DNA from: an uncultured Porphyromonadaceae bacterium
Lineage (GTDB): Bacteria > Bacteroidota > Bacteroidia > Bacteroidales > Muribaculaceae
Direction: 5' to 3'
Length of the DNA: 12,608 bases
Assembly: GCA_947176355.1 (NCBI GenBank)
Contig: CAMWQY010000046.1
Span: forward strand, 1-12,608
Shown: piece after piece, positions 4,882 to 12,608 of the stretch
Position numbering within the stretch: position 1 is the stretch's first letter
Layout: each line of letters starts with the position of its first letter
Made by a program: the position numbers and the translations under genes
Notes under the pieces: model-generated
What the model saw: the letters and a program-made list of their open reading frames with translations, nothing else
Told to the model about the DNA's origin: nothing
Databases searched by the model: none

Positions 4882-7176
4882 TTATTTGGCAATAGCCTCG
4901 TCAAGAATTTTCTTTACATTATCGAGTCCATGTATGAACCCTGTGTAAGATATTGAACCATCTTTATCTATTACGATATAAGAAGGATAGCCGTTAAATG
5001 AAAACCTATTCATTATTTCTTGCATCTGATTCTGTGTGAGACGTATATGCTCTCCTTCAATTGACTGTATCTTCTCTTCCCACGTTTTCTTTGGTGAAGA
5101 CTCGTCTGCGAGATAGACAAAGACTACATTATCGGAATAATCTTTCTTTATAGGTTGAATCTCAGAAATGGCGTGTAGGCACGGAGAGCACCATGTGCCC
5201 CAAATGTCGATGTAAATCACCTTTCCTTTGTATTTTTCAGCGATATCCCTAAGCACTTCATCGCCGGAATTTTCAGCTTTCATTTCAAGAAGATTCGATT
5301 TTGCACGCTGTAAAACTTTTGCCATTTCATTATTCTGCATAACAATATATTCATAAAAGTTGTCAGGAAGTCGTCTGCGGCAGTTGGCAAGATAGCTTTC
5401 CGAAAGAGTATTGCGACGCTCTATATATCTCATGTATGCATAGCATGCAAAAAGCTGGTTGATGATTGGAGTATCCTTGCCATATAGTCTTGTAAATGTT
5501 TCAATAGATTTGTCTATATCCTTTTCAAACTTCCATTCATTATATTTATCTTCGTATTTAGCGTTGAAGTCAGATATTATCGAATCATTTTCATCAAAGA
5601 ATCTAATAGAGCTGTCTACAATATCATTTTCGAATGGTATTTCAGAAGCCTCACTAAAAGTAAATTTATGTCCTTTGCTCAATAAATTGATAAGCCATGT
5701 AAGATAGTATGAATTTACATCGTTGAAGTTTTTAATTTCACCTCGGTTTAATCTGTCCATAAGTCGCTCTGCGGAAATACGTTCAGTTCCTTCAAGATTC
5801 AGTGAATCGCAGTAATGACTTACTCTTGTTGCTGCAACCCGGGCGAATTCATCTATCACATCTTTTGGAATCCTATCAATACTATTTGCTATAAGAACAG
5901 AAGCTATTTCTGCATCTTGGTCCTTGGCAATGTTATTTTCAATCAAATAACTATGGAACTCTGAAAGTGTCTCAGATTTTACCCTTAGATTCTCAGGATC
6001 CAATGCGTATAGAAAGCTTATTGAGGAATCAAAATTATCCGACCACATCCACACAGGATCATTAAGCTCAAATTGATTCAAAAAATCATAATAATACGAG
6101 TCGATAAAGCCTGAGTTTTGAAAGTCAGAATTATCAGATAGCGATTTTACCATATCATTATCAATCATGATATTCAATAGCTGCTTCATCGAAGGAGTGA
6201 ACGGCAGCCGTTTGATTTTTTCTTTTCTGTTTGCTGTATGACGAAGAACATCTGATTTATACTCTGTCAGTGACGAATATTGTTTATCCCTTGATCGATT
6301 GTTTGTGAAGACATCCCATACCATATCATGTCCGATATTCAAAGCGAGCTGATTGTTGAGTTCATTATTAGCTCCGGTAAAGACAACACTACCGTCTTTG
6401 CCGCTATGACCTCTGTTGGTTCGTTGCGTTGGATCTATTGTCACGCGCGTTTCTTCGTTGGGAGAAATATAGATAAGTCCGTAAAAACCTGGTGCTGTGA
6501 AGAAACAAGGCTGATATGTCTGAAACAATGGAATTTCCAGATGAAACGATCCGTCCGGATTGATGGTTGTAGTACCTATGTTCTTATCGATTTGCCGACC
6601 AAGTGCCGAACGTGGATATACTGTCACTGTCGTCTGCTCACCCGATGGGTCATAATTCATTATCTTGCCGTTAAGGACAGCTGTGCCTTTTTCCCATTTC
6701 TGCAAACCAAGCTCGTTCAGATTGTCAATTGGTGTCTTATTGTCAAATGACTTATCGGTGTGTATGCCTTCAAGTTTGAAATCATTATCTCCATCACCTT
6801 CGATGAAATCGAAGGTCTTTGTCTTTATTGGCAGGGGCTCAAATGAAAGCGTGAATATTGAGTCTCCCAAAGCAGGAATATCTATCCACTTGCCAAGCTC
6901 TATTCCATTCGCACTACGCAAAGGATAGCTTTTTCCATCTTGCATAAGCTTAACACCGGGCTGAATTCTTATGTTCCTTCCTATATAATTGTAAGTGTGC
7001 AAGTTTATGATGGTTGAATCCGGTGTCAATTCCACGGCATCAATGAATAAATTTGCTGTATTTGTTTGATCAACTAAAGGATTCACCATTTTTACCACTT
7101 TTGCACTCGTTGCCGTTATCGCAACTGACAATAGCGAAGCAAGACAAATAAGTCTATAAAACTTTTTGATTTCCAT
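4882..7176 (-). CDS. Large periplasmic TlpA/ResA-like thioredoxin-domain protein
   Basis: This 764-residue exported protein has a classical signal peptide (hydrophobic 9-23, ending ATSA before K26; no lipobox). An N-terminal beta-rich module (about 30-140; conserved-looking GIELGKW and FDFIEGDGDNDF) resembles one seen in other Bacteroidales thioredoxin proteins. A beta-sandwich-like stretch follows (about 165-250), then a helical middle of roughly 350 residues (280-640) that I cannot assign. The C-terminal TlpA-like thioredoxin fold (about 640-764) has WCSPC with C663 and C666 and the cis-proline in GYPSY (P731). It should act as a periplasmic thiol-disulfide oxidoreductase; the partner is unknown. 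It lies 56 bases downstream of the ABC permease on the same strand with no promoter between, so the two are likely one operon. The start gives a proper signal peptide. Confidence 0.8.
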   Translation of the reverse strand: MEIKKFYRLICLASLLSVAITATSAKVVKMVNPLVDQTNTANLFIDAVELTPDSTIINLHTYNYIGRNIRIQPGVKLMQDGKSYPLRSANGIELGKWIDIPALGDSIFTLSFEPLPIKTKTFDFIEGDGDNDFKLEGIHTDKSFDNKTPIDNLNELGLQKWEKGTAVLNGKIMNYDPSGEQTTVTVYPRSALGRQIDKNIGTTTINPDGSFHLEIPLFQTYQPCFFTAPGFYGLIYISPNEETRVTIDPTQRTNRGHSGKDGSVVFTGANNELNNQLALNIGHDMVWDVFTNNRSRDKQYSSLTEYKSDVLRHTANRKEKIKRLPFTPSMKQLLNIMIDNDMVKSLSDNSDFQNSGFIDSYYYDFLNQFELNDPVWMWSDNFDSSISFLYALDPENLRVKSETLSEFHSYLIENNIAKDQDAEIASVLIANSIDRIPKDVIDEFARVAATRVSHYCDSLNLEGTERISAERLMDRLNRGEIKNFNDVNSYYLTWLINLLSKGHKFTFSEASEIPFENDIVDSSIRFFDENDSIISDFNAKYEDKYNEWKFEKDIDKSIETFTRLYGKDTPIINQLFACYAYMRYIERRNTLSESYLANCRRRLPDNFYEYIVMQNNEMAKVLQRAKSNLLEMKAENSGDEVLRDIAEKYKGKVIYIDIWGTWCSPCLHAISEIQPIKKDYSDNVVFVYLADESSPKKTWEEKIQSIEGEHIRLTQNQMQEIMNRFSFNGYPSYIVIDKDGSISYTGFIHGLDNVKKILDEAIAK

Positions 7177-7232
7177 AATTATTTCGTTTTTATTGTGAAT
7201 GTATAAATTGCTTATTTATAAGGAGTGCACAC

Positions 7233-9620
7233 TTATTCCTTAGCAATAATTTTTGCTGGATTCACTTGCATTACTCTTTGAATTTGCCAGCTGACAATCA
7301 TAAATATGAGAATAATGACAATGCTGCTCCCAAGAATAATCGGCAAGACAGGGGAAAGTGATGTGCTTATGGTCACAGATTCATTTACATAGTTTTCAAC
7401 CCATCGATTGAACAAAATACATAAAGGAACAGCTATCGCCAAAGCTATGACAATGAGTATTGCATATATTCTTCCGAACATTCTATATATGTCTTTACTC
7501 TTTGCCCCGTTTACTTTTCGGATTGCGACCTCTTTTCTCCGCCCTCGAGTATCTAATGCAATGGTGCTAAAAATGCTCATGGCGCAGATCAATATGCTTA
7601 CGCCGCCTAATATCCAGCCTACAGACCTGGCTGATTCGACAATAAAAGGCAATGTGTTTTCATTCTCCCGATAATTGTAGACTATTTTTGTCAATAGTTC
7701 AGGATCAATTCGCGCTATTGTCTCTTCCACACTTTTCATAAGACTTTTACCTTTTCCTTTTTGGGGTATCAACAATACTTTAGTTGGTATGGAATTTGGA
7801 ACATCCCCTATAGCTACAAAGCTCCAACCATACATATCATATGGAAATTTTTTTATGATGCCGGCTATGGGAAGCACAAGATCTTTATTCCAAAAAGATA
7901 AAGTTCCTTTATCAATAAGCCCAACTTTTTCAAAACTCTTATAAGCATTCTCTCCGATCAGCAAACTTTCGTTACGGTTTATATCCCTTGGAAGCCATTC
8001 AACTTTTATTCCGAGACTTGAGAGAAGCGTTGTATCATTGGTAAAATAGACCTTATAGAAAGGCATAAATCTCTGATCTTGCTGAAGTTTTTCTTTGATA
8101 TCAGGATTTTGCATTATCTCATTAAACGATATATAACCCGAGTAACAATTGATCATATCTGCGAGTTCCGGGAGACGCTTGATTTCATCCGACAACTGAT
8201 CGCGGTGTGAAGATTGGTGTAATTCAACATAAAGATATTCTGCCTGTTGGCTGTCATTCTCGGGGACATTACATATCTTTAGGATCCAGTTTCCTCCTTT
8301 GACCAAGATGAATGAAGAGGTTACAAAGCAAATACATACCACAATCTGAAAACATAACATGATATTGCGCAACCTATGGCTGTTTCTTTTACGCATACTT
8401 ATCTCCAAATGTTGACTTTTACCTATATAAAAAAGTGAAATCGATGCAATAAAACCACATACTACAATCAATATTCCACCTGTCACAATGCTATATATAA
8501 GTATACCTCTACTTTTTAATAGGTTTGACAGAAACTCATCATTCAAATCTGTATGGAGTATGTCGTCAATGAAACATTGAAGGATATTCCCAAGCAACAA
8601 TGCGAGGATAACGGAAAGAGTGATTATAAGAACTATTTCAATGAGAATACAATTGAAAACTTGCCTTCTGCTGGCACCATTTACAATTCTCAGTGCCATC
8701 TCCCGTCGTCGGATATGAAACATCTGGAACTCTATACGAAGAAAACCTATGATAGCCGCCAAAAGAATTAACGAGCCAACAGCATATACAATCATTTTGA
8801 TAGGAACAATCATTTTGTAATTATCTTGCTCCACGACTTTGGAGAGTTCAGCCTCCAAACCTAAAGTCTTAATCCGTGTATTTATCTCGTTGATTAGTTT
8901 CTCTTCTGTCGATCGTTCCCTCATCAGTACATTAATCTTTCCGATTCCAAGCACATGTTGGTATTCTTCAATATTATTTGTTTCACAATAATATAATGCA
9001 TTATTTGATGAATATGGTTCGTTAGAAGACAATGATTGGAAAACGTCAATGATTGTGATAGGATAAAGGGGTTCGCCCATTGTCTCTATTTCGCCCGACC
9101 TTCCAACTGGATTTTCACCATGAAAGATTTTTTTTGCTATATCTTCTGCTATGATTGCTTCCCCGGCTTTTAGCTTCCTGATCTTTTCTCCGGTAATAGC
9201 AGAATGGTGGCCGGCATATTCAGGATACTCCGGGTCGATAACAGTAGCCATCACTTCTCCTTTTCTAAGAGTAGAATCGCTTAGCTGGAATTCCATTTTA
9301 TTAGAAAATATAGTTCCATTGGGAACAACAACTCTTTCAGCATTTCGTAGCCCCCCGTTTCCCTTTAGTGCGCTGATTAAGTCAGGAGACACTGACAATG
9401 AAACCTCTCCATTTTCAATTGTCTTAAATGACACTTCATACGCACGGTCACTATATGGCTGATCAAATATATCGGGAAGACGATAGCGTGTCATAATGGA
9501 ATGCACGAGTGCCAGAGTGACGATACCGACAGCAATGGTCAGCACGCTGATGGCGGTCTGAAGCTTATACTTCATCAGATTCCTGACGGCTACCTTGAGA
9601 TTGTGTAGAATGATGTTCAT
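7233..9620 (-). CDS. FtsX/MacB-family ABC transporter permease (double FtsX domain)
   Basis: This 795-residue inner-membrane protein has about eight predicted transmembrane helices: 22-44, 276-297, 322-346, 372-398, 419-441, 666-688, 715-737 and 758-780. A large extracytoplasmic MacB-type domain lies between helices 1 and 2 (about 45-270), and a second lies between helices 5 and 6 (about 442-665). Two FtsX domains each carry the cytoplasmic coupling segment, REMALRIVNGASRRQV (306-321) and KEVAIRKVNGAKSKDI (696-711), which would contact an ATPase. MacB-like systems use such mechanotransmitting permeases for export or envelope signalling. No ATPase, HlyD-like adaptor or TolC-like gene is in the window, so it must work with a subunit encoded elsewhere. 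Start ATG 9620 fits the usual short amphipathic N-terminus. The downstream thioredoxin gene is probably its partner. Confidence 0.88.
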   Translation of the reverse strand: MNIILHNLKVAVRNLMKYKLQTAISVLTIAVGIVTLALVHSIMTRYRLPDIFDQPYSDRAYEVSFKTIENGEVSLSVSPDLISALKGNGGLRNAERVVVPNGTIFSNKMEFQLSDSTLRKGEVMATVIDPEYPEYAGHHSAITGEKIRKLKAGEAIIAEDIAKKIFHGENPVGRSGEIETMGEPLYPITIIDVFQSLSSNEPYSSNNALYYCETNNIEEYQHVLGIGKINVLMRERSTEEKLINEINTRIKTLGLEAELSKVVEQDNYKMIVPIKMIVYAVGSLILLAAIIGFLRIEFQMFHIRRREMALRIVNGASRRQVFNCILIEIVLIITLSVILALLLGNILQCFIDDILHTDLNDEFLSNLLKSRGILIYSIVTGGILIVVCGFIASISLFYIGKSQHLEISMRKRNSHRLRNIMLCFQIVVCICFVTSSFILVKGGNWILKICNVPENDSQQAEYLYVELHQSSHRDQLSDEIKRLPELADMINCYSGYISFNEIMQNPDIKEKLQQDQRFMPFYKVYFTNDTTLLSSLGIKVEWLPRDINRNESLLIGENAYKSFEKVGLIDKGTLSFWNKDLVLPIAGIIKKFPYDMYGWSFVAIGDVPNSIPTKVLLIPQKGKGKSLMKSVEETIARIDPELLTKIVYNYRENENTLPFIVESARSVGWILGGVSILICAMSIFSTIALDTRGRRKEVAIRKVNGAKSKDIYRMFGRIYAILIVIALAIAVPLCILFNRWVENYVNESVTISTSLSPVLPIILGSSIVIILIFMIVSWQIQRVMQVNPAKIIAKE

Positions 9621-9645
9621 ATTGAGTGATCTTTGTTTTGTGCTG

Positions 9646-9676
9646 CAAAGATACTCCTATACTTTGTAACGGCAAA
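9646..9676 (-). promoter_or_regulatory. Consensus promoter of the permease-thioredoxin operon
   Basis: Read on the - strand, TTTG (9676-9673), a 19-base spacer and TATCTTTG (9653-9646) followed by CA make an ideal Bacteroidota promoter. It implies a leader of only about 20 bases before ATG at 9620. The paired dyads at 9703-9742 lie 27 bases upstream of the -33 box. Confidence 0.8.
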
Positions 9677-9700
9677 GTTTTTATGTCATCAAAAATGTAA

Positions 9701-9744
9701 ATTGTATGAAAATCATACACTTTTTTGTATGATTTTCATACAAT
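9701..9744. promoter_or_regulatory. Twin palindromic operator-like site (18-bp perfect inverted repeat)
   Basis: ATTGTATGAAAATCATAC (9701-9718) is perfectly repeated in inverted orientation at 9727-9744, separated by ACTTTTTT. Each arm also contains its own palindrome: TGTATGA-AAA-TCATACA (9703-9719) and TGTATGA-TTT-TCATACA (9726-9742). The two centres are 23 bp apart. This nested symmetry is what two dimers of one DNA-binding protein would recognise. The site lies roughly 70 and 95 bases upstream of the inferred transcription start, a typical activator position. The alternative is a terminator for the gene ending at 9837, but no T-run follows on that strand. Confidence 0.65.
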
Positions 9745-9836
9745 CCTCGTAAGTTCTTATAGTTAATTATCTTTTTGAAGTTGTTTAGAGTAATGCCTCA
9801 TCAGGTTTTCAAGCAGGTTTTGTCTCTTTTCAACCG

Positions 9837-11402
9837 TCAGTCTCTTATTATCTCCCAACCATCTATATTATTACGCTTATTGTAGTAATTGGCAGCTATT
9901 TTGATGACAGTCTTACCTGAATGAGTGTATGGTCTCGAGTATCCTCTATCCTCGATCTGCTCTAAAGCCTTTTTGACATTGCCGTTGGTCTTAAGTTCAA
10001 AAATGTATATATATTTCCTGGTCCGCAGCATGACATCCATCCGAGCACTGCATGTCTCTTCTTCAGCACGTGGCAAGAATCCAAGTGCTTTTAAGATAAT
10101 ATAAATATTGTTCTTAAAATAACTCTCCCTTTTTGTTATCTCTGTGTTGCCATAGGGATTACCTTCAAGGAATGTCTGTAGAACTTCCATAAACTTCTCG
10201 GCTTCACCATCAATAATTGCATTTCTCATTACCATTAGCAGATCCTCACACTCTCTTTCCGAACGGCTGGAATAAATTGGCATAAGAGCTTTGGAAAATC
10301 CTTCTGCCACTTCCACATTTGGAAGCCCTAAAGTGTAAAGTTTCTTTTCATAATCATAACCCTTTATTGTCAGATAACCTGCCTCAAACAGCAAAGCCAC
10401 CGGATTATTGAGATATGATTCCTTTACACTCAACCCACTCTCCATAGTTTCTATACAATCAAGGTCGGGAAGGTTAAAATCATCCCTTTTCATCATATTT
10501 ATCAAATATGAAGGTGTCCCGGTCTTAAACCAAAAGTCTGAAATTCGTTTATATTTAAGAGCACTGAGTAAACTGAATGGATTATAAATATCAGGACTAT
10601 CTTGACAGAAATGATAACCGTCGTAGTTTTCTTTTAGTATTCCAAACGCCTCATCATGAGATACGTTCTCTTTTTGGGCAAATTCACTTATTGAATCTGA
10701 AAGGAAGTACTTTAGTTCATCTTCATCCAATCCACAAATACCAGCAAATTCATTTTCAAACGAAATATCCGTAAGATGGTTAGCCCCACTGAAAAGACTT
10801 GTCTGGCTGAAACGAGATACTCCCGTCACAAAAGCAAAATGAATATGACTGTCAGCTGACTTGAGTACTGAAAAGACTCCTTTAAGCAGTTGACGGTAAT
10901 ATGCATTAAGCTCCGGACGGTCAAGTGTGGTCAAAAGTGGATCATCGTATTCATCTACCAATATCACCACCATTTGCCCCGTCTTATTATGAGCATTGAT
11001 TATAAGATTCTCAAATCTCTGTGGTAAATCCTTGATTCCCTTGATGCTTCCATAAATATCTTCATATCGTGAAAATATGCTGGAAAGCATATCGTCGATT
11101 GAGTCCTCTGATTTCGGATTGAATGAACCAAATGAAAGCATCAACACCGGATGGGGTGTCCAGTCTGTATCTTCGGTGTCTATGGCAAGACCATTGAAAA
11201 GTTCCCGGTGCCCTTCGAAATAAGATTGCATGGTGCTTAAGAGAAGGCTCTTTCCAAATCGTCGAGGTCGACTCAGAAAGTAATATAATGGGTATTCAGC
11301 TAATTTTTTAATGTAGCCGGTCTTATCGATATAGAGGTACCCGCCTTTCCTGATTTTTGAGAAGGTCTGAATCCCTATTGGATATTTCAAAGTCGCTGCC
11401 AT
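9837..11402 (-). CDS. AAA-ATPase-like / PD-(D/E)XK nuclease-like protein
   Basis: This 521-residue protein belongs to a group abundant and often multi-copy in Bacteroidales, with an N-terminal AAA-ATPase-like domain and a C-terminal PD-(D/E)XK domain. The N-terminus has the family-typical YLYIDKTGYI (22-31). Walker A is RPRRFGKS (45-52, K51) and Walker B is VVILVDEYD (145-153, D150/E151). TGVSRFSQTSLFSG (193-206) is a sensor-like motif. At the C-terminus D456, E469 and K471 (in FELK) form the nuclease core, followed by Q482 in EQIEDRGY. All core residues are intact. Cellular role is not established; a DNA-related or defence role is speculative. Length is normal for the family and it looks complete. 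It lies upstream of the permease on the same strand, but an intervening promoter argues for a separate unit. Confidence 0.87.
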   Translation of the reverse strand: MAATLKYPIGIQTFSKIRKGGYLYIDKTGYIKKLAEYPLYYFLSRPRRFGKSLLLSTMQSYFEGHRELFNGLAIDTEDTDWTPHPVLMLSFGSFNPKSEDSIDDMLSSIFSRYEDIYGSIKGIKDLPQRFENLIINAHNKTGQMVVILVDEYDDPLLTTLDRPELNAYYRQLLKGVFSVLKSADSHIHFAFVTGVSRFSQTSLFSGANHLTDISFENEFAGICGLDEDELKYFLSDSISEFAQKENVSHDEAFGILKENYDGYHFCQDSPDIYNPFSLLSALKYKRISDFWFKTGTPSYLINMMKRDDFNLPDLDCIETMESGLSVKESYLNNPVALLFEAGYLTIKGYDYEKKLYTLGLPNVEVAEGFSKALMPIYSSRSERECEDLLMVMRNAIIDGEAEKFMEVLQTFLEGNPYGNTEITKRESYFKNNIYIILKALGFLPRAEEETCSARMDVMLRTRKYIYIFELKTNGNVKKALEQIEDRGYSRPYTHSGKTVIKIAANYYNKRNNIDGWEIIRD

Positions 11403-11427
11403 AATTATTAATATGCTTAGAATTCCC

Positions 11428-11435
11428 CAAAATTA
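11428..11435 (-). promoter_or_regulatory. Probable -7 box of the ATPase/nuclease gene
   Basis: On the - strand TAATTTTG (11435-11428) fits TAnnTTTG and lies 25 bases before the start codon, as expected for a short Bacteroidota leader. No clear TTTG -33 box is present about 20 bases further upstream. Confidence 0.45.
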
Positions 11436-11665
11436 ATAAAAAAATCTGATAAATTAAAATATGCTCTAAAGATCTTTGTTTTTTTACTGAAGATTTTGCG
11501 ATTAAATACGTTATTTTCGCATAAACTTTTAGATTATGAAAGAACTGAATTTGAAATAGAAAAAATGAACTGAAATTTTTGTGTCCGAATTTCAACCAAC
11601 ACCATTAATTTTTAGGGGTGCTTTTTGGCAAAAAGCAAAACAGAGTGAAATTTTTTTAGGGTATG

Positions 11666-11698
11666 TTGTGGAAGTGTCAAAAAAATAATGTAACTTTG
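11666..11698 (+). promoter_or_regulatory. Promoter of the threonine dehydrogenase gene
   Basis: TAACTTTG (11691-11698) followed by CA is a strong Bacteroidota -7 box. A partial -33 box, TTG at 11666-11668, lies 22 bases upstream, slightly wider than ideal. The implied leader is about 60 bases. Confidence 0.6.
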
Positions 11699-11703
11699 CA
11701 GAC

Positions 11704-11742
11704 GGATTCCCGACGTTTTGCTATATGCGCGGGATGTAATCC
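11704..11742 (+). promoter_or_regulatory. Possible leader hairpin before the dehydrogenase
   Basis: GGATT (11704-11708) and CCCG (11709-11712) can pair with CGGG (11730-11733) and AATCC (11738-11742), leaving an ATGT bulge and a 17-base loop. It would form just after transcription start. It matches no riboswitch I recognise and may be fortuitous. Confidence 0.3.
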
Positions 11743-11766
11743 CTTAAATGTCTAATCTACATAGAA

Positions 11767-12608
11767 ATGAAAAATATACTTGTCATAGGCAGTACCGGCC
11801 AGATCGGCAGTGAACTGACAATGAAGCTTCGCGGTCTTTATCCGCAAGGTAATGTAGTGGCGGGATATATTCCCGGAGCTGAGCCTAAGGGCGAACTCCT
11901 TGAATCCGGACCCTCCGCTATAGTGGATATTACCAATCCCGGACAGATAGCCGATGCAGTAAATAAATATAAGGTTGACACAATATACAATCTTGCCGCT
12001 CTCCTTAGTGCTGTGGCGGAGGTGAAACCTCAATTAGCTTGGAAAATTGGCCTCGGCGGTCTTTTCAATACTCTTGAAGTGGCACGAGAAAAAGGATGTG
12101 CTGTCTTCACTCCCAGCTCGATCGGAAGCTTCGGCAATTCTACACCCCACACCAAAACCCCTCAGGATACTATACAACGTCCCGATACTATGTATGGTGT
12201 AACAAAAGTTTCCGGTGAACTTCTTAGCGATTACTATGCCAAACGTTTTGGTGTAGATACGCGTTCTGTTCGTTTTCCGGGTCTTATCAGCTACGTAGCT
12301 CCTCCGGGTGGTGGCACCACCGATTATGCTGTTGACATATATTATTATGCAGTGAACGGAGAAAAATTCAAATGCCCGCTCAAACCCGGAACGCTGATGG
12401 ACATGATGTACATGCCCGACGCCCTGCGTGCAGCAGTAGAAATCATGGAAGCTGATCCTTCTAAACTAAAACACAGAAACTCATTTAATATCACTGCAAT
12501 GAGCTTCGATCCAGAGGAAATTTACGCAAAAATAAAGGAGTATGTTCCAAATTTTGAAATGGAATACGAGCTTGATCCCTTGCGCCAGAAAATTGCAGAT
12601 TCATGGCC
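11767..12608 (+). CDS. tdh: L-threonine 3-dehydrogenase, SDR type (3' end outside window)
   Basis: This is the first 280 residues of an extended short-chain dehydrogenase; the reading frame is open at the window end. It oxidises L-threonine with NAD+ to 2-amino-3-ketobutyrate, which a CoA ligase then splits to glycine and acetyl-CoA. VIGSTGQIGSEL (6-17) is the GxxGxxG NAD-binding loop. The catalytic pair is Y143/K147 in TMYGVTK (141-147). TPSSIGSFG (115-123), PGGGTTDYAVD (180-190) and MDMMYMPDAL (211-220) are strongly typical of SDR threonine dehydrogenases rather than sugar epimerases. ATG at 11767 begins directly with the Rossmann strand. The family is usually about 310-320 residues, so roughly 35 are missing. 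A promoter at 11666-11698 serves it. Confidence 0.9.
   Translation, partial: MKNILVIGSTGQIGSELTMKLRGLYPQGNVVAGYIPGAEPKGELLESGPSAIVDITNPGQIADAVNKYKVDTIYNLAALLSAVAEVKPQLAWKIGLGGLFNTLEVAREKGCAVFTPSSIGSFGNSTPHTKTPQDTIQRPDTMYGVTKVSGELLSDYYAKRFGVDTRSVRFPGLISYVAPPGGGTTDYAVDIYYYAVNGEKFKCPLKPGTLMDMMYMPDALRAAVEIMEADPSKLKHRNSFNITAMSFDPEEIYAKIKEYVPNFEMEYELDPLRQKIADSW

Larger units (their letters stand above)
11403..11766. other. Divergent AT-rich intergenic region
   Basis: These 364 bases separate two divergent genes. I see promoter elements near each end and a 7-bp hairpin with a three-base loop, GCTTTTT-GGC-AAAAAGC, at 11620-11636, plus several A/T runs. No convincing small gene was found; the longest open frame on the - strand merely overlaps the start of the ATPase gene. 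Confidence 0.6.

Noticed and set aside
6328..6750. 140-codon + strand frame within the thioredoxin-protein gene
   Set aside because: It is a shadow of the - strand coding sequence, Cys/Trp-rich and unlike a real protein.
9701..9744. Rho-independent terminator for the ATPase/nuclease gene
   Set aside because: The stem is AT-rich and followed on the - strand by TTACATTTTTG rather than a clean T-run. Each arm is also a palindrome, which a terminator does not need. Kept as an operator, with the terminator as the alternative.
11323..11595. 90-codon open frame on the - strand upstream of the ATPase gene
   Set aside because: It overlaps the real start of that gene in another frame, is very AT-rich, and has no protein-like motifs.
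11752..12033. 93-codon - strand frame opposite the dehydrogenase
   Set aside because: It is fully antisense to a well-supported Rossmann-fold gene and begins in no plausible promoter context.

Overview
The window looks like chromosomal DNA from a gut-type Bacteroidales bacterium, probably Bacteroidaceae or Muribaculaceae. This rests on four things: promoters of the TTTG-N19/20-TAnnTTTG Bacteroidota type, the absence of strong Shine-Dalgarno sites, a small protein with a type IX secretion (T9SS)-like tail, and protein sequences typical of that order. The species assignment is inference.

Layout. Positions 152-2841 (+ strand) hold an OmpH/Skp-like lipoprotein, a small secreted protein that is little more than a T9SS-type C-terminal fold, the branched-chain aminotransferase ilvE and an HD-domain phosphohydrolase. 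Converging on them from the - strand (2908-4660) are nth (endonuclease III) and pheS (Phe-tRNA synthetase alpha), probably one transcript starting at a near-consensus promoter at 4721-4752. Positions 4882-9620 (- strand) hold a two-gene unit: an eight-helix FtsX/MacB-type ABC permease, then a periplasmic TlpA-like thioredoxin protein. It has a consensus promoter at 9646-9676 and a twin-dyad inverted repeat at 9701-9744. Upstream is an AAA-ATPase/PD-(D/E)XK protein (9837-11402, - strand). A divergent intergenic region follows, then the start of an SDR-type L-threonine 3-dehydrogenase (from 11767, cut by the window edge).

The two ends (core metabolism, translation, repair) look by eye richer in G+C than the 4.7-11.7 kb middle, which carries accessory-type genes. 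No tRNA, rRNA, transposase, integrase, att site or CRISPR array was found.

Two observations stand out. First, nearly every spacer in the left 4 kb is a degenerate tandem array with a strict period of 7 nt (one has period 9). These arrays reach into gene ends: they supply the stop codons of the HD gene and nth, the start codon of the HD gene, and the bases directly before the nth start. Second, the permease promoter is preceded by two 17-bp palindromes, TGTATGA-N3-TCATACA, centred 23 bp apart and together forming a perfect 18-bp inverted repeat. This is a likely binding site for a dedicated regulator of the permease-thioredoxin unit, which has no ATPase gene in the window.
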